Assembly (NCBI RefSeq): GCF_041431135.1
Contig: NZ_CP107799.1
Span: 434,001 to 498,000, forward strand
DNA: 64,000 nt
Source: Streptomyces sp. NBC_00554
Lineage (GTDB): Bacteria; Actinomycetota; Actinomycetes; Streptomycetales; Streptomycetaceae
Reading direction: 5' to 3'
Both the position numbers and the translations under genes were made by a program. Within the stretch, counting starts at the first letter, position 1. Each line of letters opens with the position of its first letter. The notes beneath the pieces were generated by a model that saw nothing but the letters and a program-made list of their open reading frames with translations, was not told the DNA's origin and made no database searches. This document shows, piece by piece, positions 1 through 7,335 of this stretch.

Positions 1-36
1 GACGGTGAACGGTCGGCCGACCGCGGCTCGGCTCCA

Positions 37-1311
37 TCAGGCGCCGAGTCTGCCCGTGTCCGGGGTGGTTTCCGCAGGAGCCGACCGTCGTACCGGGATG
101 GCGTGTCGCCCTTCCACCATGTCGTGCGGGAAGCCGATGCGCAGCACGGCGGCGGCTGTGGCAGCCGCGAGGACCACGACGGCGGCCAGGATCAGCGCCT
201 GGCGGTAGCCGTGGTCGAGCAGCGGAGCGACGACCAGGGGACCGAGGATCTGGCCGACGGAGTATCCGGCGGTCAGCAGCGCGACCGAGCGCGGGACCCG
301 GAGATGGGCCCCGGTTGCGAGGGCAAGGGTGCTGATGCCGATGAAAGTCGCGCCGAACAGGACCGCGGAGACCAGGGCGGCTGCTACTCCGCCGATCAGG
401 GCGGGCAGGGCGATGCCGGCCGCCTGGACGAGGAGCGCGGCCAGCAGCAGATCGGGGCGGGACCAGCGGCGCCCGAGCCAGGCCCACAGCGCCGAGGAAG
501 GCACCGCCGCCAGACCGACCAACACCCAGGCGCCGCTGCCGATCCACCCCGGGGGGCTCTGCTCGATCGCGGCGACCAGGAAGGTGCCGGCGACGATGTA
601 GCCGACGCCCTCCAGCGTGTAGGAGGCGAAGAGGGCGGTGAACCAGCGGTGCGTGCGCATCTCCGGTCCGTCGGCCGGGGCCCTGCCGGATTCGGGGGTT
701 GGCGTGGGATATGCCTCGGGGCGGAGGTTCCACGAGACGGCGGCGAGGACCGCGGCAAGTGCGGCCGAGGCCCACCAGGCGGCCCGCCAGTCGGCAGCGG
801 AACGAAGAACGAGGACGAGCAGGCCGGACAGTGCGATGCCTGCGCCGACGCCGCCGAAGGCCCAGCCGGGCAGGTGGGCCGGGTGCTCCCGCAGGTGGCT
901 GAGAAGGGAACTGACCGCGATGACGAAGATCAGCGCGCTCATCACTCCGGCCAGTAGCCGCAGCGCGATCCATACGGCTGTGCTGTGTGTGGCGGGCATG
1001 GCGGCCAGACTGACGGTCAGCACGATCAGGGCGGTGCGCAGGAGAGCGGGTGAGCGGACCAGCGCGGGGGCCGCGATGCCGGCGAGCGCGCCCACGAGGT
1101 AGCCGATGTAGTTGGCGGTGGCCAGATTCGCGCCGGCACCCGCGGACAGCCCCGCCTGAGCATGCATCAGGGGGAGGATCGGGGTGTAGACGAACCGGCC
1201 GACCCCCATGCCCGCGGCGAGCGCCGCGGCGGCTTGGACGACGTGCCCCCAGGGCGAGTGGAGCGCCGCGCTTCCTCGTGCCCGGGCGTCGCGCAGGGCT
1301 CGTACGCTCAT
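37..1311 (-). CDS. MFS transporter, YbfB/YjiJ-like
   Basis: Predicted 424-residue inner-membrane major facilitator protein with about 12 hydrophobic segments. The first contains AAGMGVGRFVYTPILPLM, the pattern typical of YbfB/YjiJ-type MFS proteins. The ATG at 1311 is chosen because AAGGA lies 7 bases upstream; the frame is open 14 codons further, without support. It follows the muconolactone-isomerase-like gene by about 88 bp on the same strand, so co-transcription is plausible, and a LysR regulator diverges upstream. Substrate is unknown; uptake or export of an aromatic acid or lactone is inference from the neighbour only. Confidence 0.85.
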   Translation of the reverse strand: MSVRALRDARARGSAALHSPWGHVVQAAAALAAGMGVGRFVYTPILPLMHAQAGLSAGAGANLATANYIGYLVGALAGIAAPALVRSPALLRTALIVLTVSLAAMPATHSTAVWIALRLLAGVMSALIFVIAVSSLLSHLREHPAHLPGWAFGGVGAGIALSGLLVLVLRSAADWRAAWWASAALAAVLAAVSWNLRPEAYPTPTPESGRAPADGPEMRTHRWFTALFASYTLEGVGYIVAGTFLVAAIEQSPPGWIGSGAWVLVGLAAVPSSALWAWLGRRWSRPDLLLAALLVQAAGIALPALIGGVAAALVSAVLFGATFIGISTLALATGAHLRVPRSVALLTAGYSVGQILGPLVVAPLLDHGYRQALILAAVVVLAAATAAAVLRIGFPHDMVEGRHAIPVRRSAPAETTPDTGRLGA

Positions 1312-1399
1312 GACGAAGTCCTTGTGAGATCGCGCGGGCTTCCGGGCGGCCACGACTCACCGCCGTGAACTCGGCGGTGAACGGACGGGGAATGTGACG

Positions 1400-1702
1400 T
1401 CACTGCGTGGCGTCGGTCCGGCCCGGGTCGTTGGGGTGGGACTCGAGGGCGGTGACGGTGAAAGTCATCCACGGGCTCAGTGGCAGCGTGCCGAGCACCT
1501 TCTCATGGAGCTCGTCCTCGTCGGCGGCCCGCCAGACGCCGATGCTGCGCAACTCTCCGACCGGGCGCCACAGCCGCGCCAGGTTGCCGGTGCCGGCCAG
1601 TTCCCGGGCACGGACGGCTTCGGCGGCGCGCCGCCGGTCGACCTCGTCCTGGCTGGTGCCCTCGGGGACGGTGGTGGTGATCTCGACCAGGAACTCTCGC
1701 AT
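1400..1702 (-). CDS. muconolactone delta-isomerase family protein
   Basis: A 100-residue protein beginning MREFLVEITTTVPEG, the length and N-terminal beta strand expected of the small CatC-like muconolactone isomerase fold (about 96 residues, multimeric). The frame runs about 100 codons further upstream, but that part is arginine-rich translated intergenic DNA, and GGAG/AGGA lie just before the ATG at 1702. No catA or catB is nearby, so a role in the beta-ketoadipate pathway is not established; many members of this family are uncharacterised cytosolic enzymes. Probably co-transcribed with the MFS gene and controlled by the divergent LysR protein. Confidence 0.75.
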   Translation of the reverse strand: MREFLVEITTTVPEGTSQDEVDRRRAAEAVRARELAGTGNLARLWRPVGELRSIGVWRAADEDELHEKVLGTLPLSPWMTFTVTALESHPNDPGRTDATQ

Positions 1703-2113
1703 CGTCCTGCTCCGTTCGGTCGGGCGTCCGGCGACGGCCGGGGCGTACGGGTGGTGGGAGGCCTGTGTTTTCAGAGGGTCGGCTGCCGCGGTGTTTTCAG
1801 CGAGGCGGCCGTCGCGGTGTGATCGGACGGCGGCCGGCGTACCGGGGGGCGGCAGGTTCAGCCTGTCTGCCGGGGGCGTCGAAGGACGTCCAGCTGAGCG
1901 TCGAAGCGGGCGGCCGATCGTCGGCGAACTCCGAGCCCGTCGGTCCTGCCGGGTCGGCGACCGGCTGCACCGCTTCAACCCGCCGGATACCGGCGGGGAC
2001 CACTGCGCTCGCATGCCGTCGGGTTGTCATACGCTCATCGTCCGCCTGCGGCAGGGGCGCCGCCACGACGGGCTTGCTCCCTGCTGGGAGGCGTGGCCTC
2101 TCACCGACGTAGC
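1703..2113. other. 411-bp divergent intergenic region, isomerase/lysR
   Basis: No convincing gene is visible. It must hold the divergent promoters for the isomerase/MFS unit and the LysR gene. The only clear structure is a 26-bp tandem repeat at 1765-1816. No clean T-N11-A palindrome could be assigned to the LysR protein. Confidence 0.5.
1765..1816. repeat. two tandem 26-bp repeats upstream of the isomerase gene
   Basis: Copies at 1765-1790 and 1791-1816 both begin GTGTTTTCAG and end in CGCG; 21 of 26 positions match. They lie about 60-115 bp upstream of the isomerase start, where activator half-sites would be expected. Function is inference. Confidence 0.45.
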
Positions 2114-3037
2114 ATGACAGGCGTGGAACTGCGCCAACTGCGGTATTTCGTTGCGGTCGCCGAGGAACTGAACTTCGGCCGGGCCGCCGCGCGGCTGCTG
2201 ATCGCGGGCCCCTCCCTGTCGCAGCAGATCAAGGCGCTCGAACGCGACCTAGGGGTGCAGTTGTTCGTTCGTGACCGCCGTTCGGTGTCCCTCACCCCGG
2301 CCGGTTCGGCCCTGCTCCCGCACACCCGCGCACTGCTGGAACGGGCGGAGGACCTCCAGCGGCGTGCCGGCCGACTGTCCGGTTCGGAACCGGTACGGCT
2401 CGGCTACGTCAACTGGCTCCCGCCCGACCTGACCGCCCGCGCCGCCGGGGTGGCCCAACTCCACATCGACGCCTGGATCGCGCCCTCGCACACCCAGGCC
2501 GCCCGGGTCGCCGACGGCAGCCTGGACCTCGCCGTGTGCTGGGTACGGACCGAGGACCTGGAAAAGCGCGGCCTGCACGCCCGGCTCATCGGCGCCGACC
2601 GGCTGTACGCCGTTGCAACCGGCGACGACACGAGCGACGTGGCCGCCCGGGGCACCGTCGTCCTCCTCGACGACGACACCACCTCCTGGTCGTCCTGGAA
2701 CATCTATGCCGAACAACTGGCCCGGGACACCGGAGCCCGCGCGGTACACATCGCCGACAATGGCATCACCGGACCCGCGTTCTTCGACCACGTACGCCGC
2801 AGCAACCGTCCGGTCATCAACTCCCCCAAGGGCCAGACCACTCCCCTGCCGCCCGACCTGGTCCAACGCCCGATCGTCGCACCGGAGGTGCACTGGACCT
2901 GGTCCCTGGTCCGGCGCGAGAGCGAGAACCGCCCCGCGGTCCTCGCCCTCGTCGACGCCCTCTGCAACAGGGTGGGCGACCTCGGGATCCACACCCCGGA
3001 CGCCTGGTTGCCCGAGGGCGACCCGCACCGGAACTAG
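2114..3037 (+). CDS. LysR family transcriptional regulator
   Basis: A 307-residue regulator. The N-terminal winged helix-turn-helix is complete (VELRQLRYFVAVAEELNFGR, then SLSQQIKALERDLGVQLF), followed by an effector domain from about residue 95. The ATG at 2114 places the HTH at residue 4, normal for LysR proteins; the 30 upstream codons look like intergenic DNA. It diverges from the isomerase/MFS unit, the usual arrangement for a LysR activator of the neighbouring operon, so an aromatic or lactone effector is plausible but unproven. The stop codon lies in the first copy of a tandem duplication. Confidence 0.9.
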   Translation: MTGVELRQLRYFVAVAEELNFGRAAARLLIAGPSLSQQIKALERDLGVQLFVRDRRSVSLTPAGSALLPHTRALLERAEDLQRRAGRLSGSEPVRLGYVNWLPPDLTARAAGVAQLHIDAWIAPSHTQAARVADGSLDLAVCWVRTEDLEKRGLHARLIGADRLYAVATGDDTSDVAARGTVVLLDDDTTSWSSWNIYAEQLARDTGARAVHIADNGITGPAFFDHVRRSNRPVINSPKGQTTPLPPDLVQRPIVAPEVHWTWSLVRRESENRPAVLALVDALCNRVGDLGIHTPDAWLPEGDPHRN

Positions 3038-3096
3038 CCGCCTGAACCAGTGACTAGGACCCGCACCGGAATTGGTCGCCTGGGTCAGTGACTAGA
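3021..3096. repeat. tandem 38-bp duplication spanning two convergent gene ends
   Basis: Copy 1 (3021-3058) and copy 2 (3059-3096) abut exactly and agree at 31 of 38 positions; all seven differences are transitions. Copy 1 carries the TAG of the lysR gene and copy 2 the stop of the convergent glycosidase gene. Confidence 0.8.
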
Positions 3097-4792
3097 CCGT
3101 CGCGAGGTCGAACTGCTCCCACGTCCCGATCGCCGTGCGGTTGGCGATGAGCGGGTCGGCTCCGCCGTTGTCGGCCGTCACGTACTTGCCGTTGGCGGAG
3201 GCGAGCAGGCTGACCGTGCCGTTGGAGTTGTCCACCAGTTGGAAGGTCTCCCAGGTGCCGATGGCGGTGCGGTCCGCGATCAGGGCGGAGGCGCCCGCGT
3301 CGACCGCGCTGACGATACGGCCGTTGGCGCGGGAGCGCAGGGCGATGCTGCCGTTGCCCAGGTCGATCTGGTCGAACCGTTCCCACAAGCCGACCGAGTC
3401 GCGGTTGGCGATCAGGGACTTGGCGCCTGCGCTCTCCGCGGTGACGAACTTGCTGTTGGCCCGCGCTTTGAGGGTGATCGTGGCGGTGGCCGGGGTGCCC
3501 GCGGAAGTGCCGTTGACGAAGGGCTGGGTGGGGCGGGTGGCGGTCAGGGCGAGTTCACCCTTGAGCATGCGGCCGCCGTCACCGGTCAGGCGCAGGTAGT
3601 AGTCCGAGGAGCAGGCCGTGCCGTCCTCGTCGAGGGCGAGCAGTCCCGAGTCCGTGGGGACCCAGGCCTGCGACTCGGCGGTCTTGGCGATCTGGTTCCC
3701 CTCGTTGTACTCGTCGTACATGGAGATGTAGATGCCCTGCACTCCGGCCCTGACCATGTTGTAGACCTGCCGCCACATGAAGTCCCCGTGGGCGCGCTGG
3801 CGTTCGGCGACGTCGCCGGGCAGCACGCACGGCTGGTAGTCGATGCCGTGGGCGGCGCAGTCGGCCAGGTCCGGCACGGTTGCCTGGGTGTAGAAGTTGT
3901 CGGCGTCGGAGGCGTTGCCGATCCGGCCCACCATCCACGGCGAGATCATGTTGAGGGCGTGGTAGACGTCTGAGCAGCCTGAACGCGAGTCGCCGGTGCC
4001 GGTGCGCCACCAGGTCGGCACGCCGCCGATCACGTAACAGCCCTGGCCCTTGAACCAGTTGATGACGTCGAGGCAGGCGTCCGCGCTGAACGCGTGCTTG
4101 TCGTCGTTGAATCCGAAGCCCCAGATGCACACGACAGGCTTGCCGTTCTGGAGCGCGTACGCCGAACTCTGCGTGTGGGCGGACATCTTGTTCGTCCAGT
4201 CGGTCTTGATCTCCGACTGCATGGCGGTCCAGCCGCTGACGTCGTACATGACGTAGAACTTCCGCCCGTACGCCTCGGCGGCGCCGCGCACCTTCTGGGC
4301 CATGGCGTCCCGCGTCGGGCCCTCGCTGCCGTTGGGGTTGAACCTCTGGAGCGCGGCGGTGTCGATGCCGTACTGCTGCATCCACAGGAAGTGGGCGTCC
4401 ACGGTCTGCTGGTCGTACGAGGAGAACAGCGAGGCCGTGCGGCCGTTGCCGAGGTTGCCGAACGCCGTCGGGTACGTCTTCGTGATGTCGCGGACGTCGG
4501 GCCAGGCCTTGATGCCGTTGTTGGAAGGGGACGGGGTCTGGGCGCTGTTGGGGGCCCAGTGCCACCAGGCGTTGATCGGTGCGCCGTCGCCCTTGCAGGC
4601 GAACCAGCCCTGGTAGCCCACGGTGATCTTGCCGACGACGTCGCCGGGAGCGCTGGCGGTGGCGCTCGTGGTGGCCGCCGAAGCGGCCCGCGCGATGCCG
4701 ACCGCGCCGAGTGCGGCGGCCGCGGTGCCGCCGGCCGTCGCGCCGAGGACCCTGCGGCGCGTCCAGGTCGGCGTGCGGTGGGACTTGGGCAC
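3092..4792 (-). CDS. GH71/99-like glycoside hydrolase with fascin-type beta-trefoil, Tat-exported
   Basis: A 566-residue secreted protein. It has a twin-arginine signal (TRRRVLGATAGG, cleavage near ARAASAA), a catalytic domain at about residues 50-405 resembling the GH71/GH99-like proteins of actinomycetes (VGYQGWFACKGDG, YISMYDEYNEGNQ), and a C-terminal beta-trefoil of three repeats at about 440-566, each with A-N-x-x-x-V-T/S-A and ending in GTWE or GLWE, as in fascin-like carbohydrate-binding domains. The start is GTG at 4792 with GGAG 7-8 bases upstream; the overlapping ATG is out of frame. The role is probably attack on an extracellular mannan, alpha-glucan or similar glycan; substrate unknown. 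It has its own promoter. Confidence 0.8.
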   Translation of the reverse strand: MPKSHRTPTWTRRRVLGATAGGTAAAALGAVGIARAASAATTSATASAPGDVVGKITVGYQGWFACKGDGAPINAWWHWAPNSAQTPSPSNNGIKAWPDVRDITKTYPTAFGNLGNGRTASLFSSYDQQTVDAHFLWMQQYGIDTAALQRFNPNGSEGPTRDAMAQKVRGAAEAYGRKFYVMYDVSGWTAMQSEIKTDWTNKMSAHTQSSAYALQNGKPVVCIWGFGFNDDKHAFSADACLDVINWFKGQGCYVIGGVPTWWRTGTGDSRSGCSDVYHALNMISPWMVGRIGNASDADNFYTQATVPDLADCAAHGIDYQPCVLPGDVAERQRAHGDFMWRQVYNMVRAGVQGIYISMYDEYNEGNQIAKTAESQAWVPTDSGLLALDEDGTACSSDYYLRLTGDGGRMLKGELALTATRPTQPFVNGTSAGTPATATITLKARANSKFVTAESAGAKSLIANRDSVGLWERFDQIDLGNGSIALRSRANGRIVSAVDAGASALIADRTAIGTWETFQLVDNSNGTVSLLASANGKYVTADNGGADPLIANRTAIGTWEQFDLATV

Positions 4793-4881
4793 ATGAGGCT
4801 CCGAGAGGCGCGGGGGGATGACCTGGGCGGGGGCCCGGGCGAGGCATCTGGGGGTGCGAGAGCGGAAATCTCAAGGCGTGA

Positions 4882-4910
4882 GTTAAGTCGTGAGGGCCGT
4901 GGAGCGTCAA
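4882..4910 (-). promoter_or_regulatory. candidate sigma-70-type promoter of the GH71/99-like gene
   Basis: On the minus strand TTGACG (4910-4905) and CTTAAC (4887-4882) are separated by 17 bp, about 90 bp upstream of the GTG start. The -35 fit is good and the -10 moderate. The rest of the 4793-5106 gap holds nothing else recognisable. Confidence 0.35.
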
Positions 4911-5106
4911 GGCGCGCGCCCCGCATGGGGGCAATGCATGGAATGGTCGCAAAGGTGAACCGTGCGGATGGACAACTTGCCCGCCGCAAGGGGCTGGTGG
5001 GGTGCGGCGGCACATTTGTTAGGAGTTTTTAAGGGCTCCATGAGCGCCCTCATATGAACGGCGACCAGGCTGGGAAGTAGTTGCCCCAGCGAAGGGAACC
5101 CCCACC

Positions 5107-5889
5107 ATGTATGACCACGACCCGACACATGACTCTTCGCCCGAGCCCACCCCCACGGTCAGGACCGGACGAGCCTCCCAGCCCTTCCCGCGGCGGATGC
5201 TGTCACGGAGAAGTGTGTGGACCATGGCTGCCGGGCTGGCGTGTGCGGTGGCCGGAGCCACCCTCGGCGGTACGTCCGCCGCCGCGGATTCCTCGTCGTC
5301 TCCTTCCATCGCGGCCACGACCTCGCCGACCCCGACGCCCACCGGACCCTCGGGCGGCGGCCCCGCGGCCGACCCGTCCGACGGCGGTGCAACCGGCATC
5401 GTCGACACCGTGTCCACCTCGGGCTTCACCATGACGACGGCGACGGGCGTGAAGGTGACGGTGACCGAGACCTCCGGCACGAAGACCACTGGAGCCTCGG
5501 CCAAAGCCGTGAAGGAGGGTGTGAGCGTCCTCGTCATCGGGGTGGTGGACAGCGCGGATATCGCCGCGACGCAGGTCGTCGTCCAGCGCGGAGGCGACGG
5601 CGGAGCAGCGGCCGCCGAAGCGGCAGGGGTGATCGCCTTCCAGCAGGGGACCCCGTCACCGGACAAGTCGGTCGGTCACATCCCTGACTACACCGAGGGT
5701 GAAGGGACGATCATCAACGGTACGACCGCGTACAAGGCGGTCAAGGCCGCGCAGGCCGTCGTCCCCGGAGGCATCAGCGACCGCGTGGTCGAACTGAGCG
5801 GCGGTGAGTACGAGGTCCACAACATCAGCGTCAACTGGCCGCACCACGTCTTCGTCGACAAGAACTTCAAGGTCGTCGGCTGGGAGTAG
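5107..5889 (+). CDS. secreted DUF5666-like protein
   Basis: A 260-residue protein with an unusually long N-region, then RRSVWTMAAGLACAVAGA and a cleavage-like GTSAAAD near residue 60. A Ser/Thr/Pro-rich linker (60-95) leads to a beta-rich domain (GIVDTVSTSGFTMTT, VKVTVTET, then a V-LVIGVVD segment) resembling the OB-like DUF5666 repeat of exported bacterial proteins. The C-terminal 60 residues (HIPDYTEGEGTIINGTTAYK onward) match nothing I recognise. The ATG at 5107 is preceded by GAAGGGA. Function unknown; probably surface-exposed. Confidence 0.7.
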   Translation: MYDHDPTHDSSPEPTPTVRTGRASQPFPRRMLSRRSVWTMAAGLACAVAGATLGGTSAAADSSSSPSIAATTSPTPTPTGPSGGGPAADPSDGGATGIVDTVSTSGFTMTTATGVKVTVTETSGTKTTGASAKAVKEGVSVLVIGVVDSADIAATQVVVQRGGDGGAAAAEAAGVIAFQQGTPSPDKSVGHIPDYTEGEGTIINGTTAYKAVKAAQAVVPGGISDRVVELSGGEYEVHNISVNWPHHVFVDKNFKVVGWE

Positions 5890-5905
5890 ACACCGCCGCC
5901 ACCGC

Positions 5906-5938
5906 AAGGGGTCTCAGGATCGAATCCTGCCGCCCCTT
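5906..5938 (+). other. tRNA T-arm-like double stem
   Basis: AAGGGG (5906-5911) pairs with CCCCTT (5933-5938), enclosing CAGGAT-cga-ATCCTG (5915-5929) with a 3-base internal loop on each side. The motif GGATCGAATCC and a downstream ACTCCA resemble the 3' end of a tRNA, but no D-arm or anticodon arm precedes it. It may be a tRNA-derived remnant (a possible integration scar) or the first half of a double terminator. Confidence 0.4.
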
Positions 5939-5952
5939 ACTCCACCGCAGGC

Positions 5953-5989
5953 CGAAGGCCGTCTCCTCAGGATGAGGAGACGGCCTTCG
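5953..5989 (+). terminator. perfect 17-bp stem-loop downstream of the DUF5666-like gene
   Basis: The arms 5953-5969 and 5973-5989 (CGAAGGCCGTCTCCTCA and its exact complement) close a GGA loop. It lies 64 bp after the stop codon. There is no U-tract, which is usual for Streptomyces terminators. Confidence 0.75.
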
Positions 5990-6105
5990 CCGTTGCCCAA
6001 GCCACGTCGGGCAGGAAAACTCCGGCGCCCTCCCGCTGACATGGGCTGGAAGGCTGCGCCTTCCAACTGCGAGGAAGTCAGTCCTGGCCAGAGCCCTGTT
6101 GACCT

Positions 6106-6158
6106 TTGACTTCTCCACCCGGAACGACCTACCTTCGCGTTAGTCGACCGGTCGGCTA
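6106..6158 (+). promoter_or_regulatory. promoter and TetR-type operator of the SDR/NTF2-like pair
   Basis: TTGACT (6106-6111) and TACCTT (6130-6135) are 18 bp apart. The predicted start site near 6142 falls in an 18-bp palindrome at 6141-6158 (TAGTCGACCGGTCGGCTA), which is symmetric except for one mismatched base pair. The position suggests repression by steric block. No regulator gene is adjacent, so the repressor may be encoded elsewhere. Confidence 0.55.
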
Positions 6159-6209
6159 GTAATCGAAGGGCCGGTCGAGAAGCCCCACTCCCACCCGGAA
6201 AAGGTCATC

Positions 6210-6923
6210 ATGAGCACTCAGAACCAGAAGGTCGCAGTCATCACCGGTGCCTCGCAGGGCATCGGCGCCGGCCTCGTCGACGCCTACCGCAAGCTCGGCT
6301 ACGCCGTCGTCGCCACCTCGCGCACGATCGCCCCCTCCAACGACGCGGACGTCCTGACCGTCCAGGGCGACATCGCCGACCCCGCCACCGCCGAACGTGT
6401 CATCGCCGCCGGTGTCGAGCGGTTCGGACGTATCGACACCCTGGTCAACAACGCCGGCCTCTTCGTCGCCAAGCCCTTCACCGACTACACCGGGGACGAC
6501 TACGCCGCCGTGACCGGTGTGAACCTCGCCGGCTTCTTCCGGATCACTCAGCTGGCCACCGAGCACATGCTCGCCCAGGGCGGCGGCCATATCGTCAACG
6601 TCACCACCAGCCTGGTGGACAACGCCAACTCCAATGTCCCCTCCGTGCTGGCCTCGTTGACCAAGGGCGGCCTGCAGTCCGCCACCAAGTCCCTCGCCAT
6701 CGAGTACGCCACGCGCGGCATCCGCAGCAACGCCGTCTCACCGGGCACCATCAAGACCCCCATGCACCCCGAGGAGACCCATGAGGCCCTCGCCGCTCTG
6801 CATCCGGTCGGCCGGATGGGCGAGCAGAGCGACATCGTCGACGCGGTGATCTACCTGGAGAACGCCCCGTTCGTCACCGGCGAGATCCTCCATGTGGACG
6901 GCGGAATGAGCGCCGGCCACTGA
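6210..6923 (+). CDS. SDR family oxidoreductase
   Basis: A 237-residue classical short-chain dehydrogenase. The cofactor-binding motif ITGASQGIGAG is near residue 10, VNNAG near 80, and the distal motif SPGTIKTP near 175. The usual catalytic Tyr is not in place: the segment reads ASLTKGGLQSATKSLA where YxxxK is expected, so Tyr is Leu-Thr-Lys context and activity as a standard reductase is doubtful. The Ser region (NVTTSL) is present. The start is at 6210 after AAAAGG. It is followed 27 bp later by an NTF2-like gene; the two form an operon behind an operator-bearing promoter. Confidence 0.85.
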   Translation: MSTQNQKVAVITGASQGIGAGLVDAYRKLGYAVVATSRTIAPSNDADVLTVQGDIADPATAERVIAAGVERFGRIDTLVNNAGLFVAKPFTDYTGDDYAAVTGVNLAGFFRITQLATEHMLAQGGGHIVNVTTSLVDNANSNVPSVLASLTKGGLQSATKSLAIEYATRGIRSNAVSPGTIKTPMHPEETHEALAALHPVGRMGEQSDIVDAVIYLENAPFVTGEILHVDGGMSAGH

Positions 6924-6950
6924 CCCGACTCCGGCAACAGGAGAAGCCTG

Positions 6951-7322
6951 ATGAGCAGCACGACAGACAGTGAAGCGATCCTGCGCGGCGTTCTCGACCG
7001 GTGGAAGGCGGCCGTCGACGCACACGAACCGCAGCAGGTCGCCGCACAGTTCACCGAGGACGCGATCTTCCAAGGACTGCACCCGTACAGCGTCGGAAGG
7101 CCGGGGATCGCCGCCTACTACGACTCCCAGCCCATCGGGATGGCGGCCGCGTACCGGATCCTCGAAACCAGACGCCTCGCCGACGACCTCGTACTCGGTT
7201 ACCTGGACGTCGACTTCTCGTTCACCGACCGCCCCACCCTCGGGCTCAAGCTCGGCGTACTGGTGAAGCGCGTGGAGGAGGGCTGGTACATCACCCACTA
7301 CCAGGTCTCCCGCCTCGACTAG
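6951..7322 (+). CDS. SgcJ/EcaC-like NTF2-fold protein
   Basis: A 123-residue protein of the NTF2/SnoaL-like fold: an N-terminal helix (AILRGVLDRWKAAVDAHEP), FTEDAIFQG, then curved-sheet strands ending WYITHYQVSRLD. Size and pattern match the SgcJ/EcaC (DUF4440-like) group, small cone-shaped proteins that bind or isomerise hydrophobic ligands. AGGAGA lies 7 bases upstream of the ATG. Translated with the SDR, it may act on the same substrate. It converges on the GH88 gene with 13 bp between stops. Confidence 0.75.
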   Translation: MSSTTDSEAILRGVLDRWKAAVDAHEPQQVAAQFTEDAIFQGLHPYSVGRPGIAAYYDSQPIGMAAAYRILETRRLADDLVLGYLDVDFSFTDRPTLGLKLGVLVKRVEEGWYITHYQVSRLD

Positions 7323-7335
7323 AGGCCGTCAGTAC

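Noticed and set aside
1703..2014. N-terminal extension of the muconolactone-isomerase frame
   Set aside because: Arginine/proline-rich translation of intergenic DNA with a tandem repeat; the family starts at MREFLVEI.
5906..5945. Complete tRNA gene
   Set aside because: Only an acceptor/T-arm-like part is present; no D-arm or anticodon loop can be drawn upstream within the preceding coding sequence.
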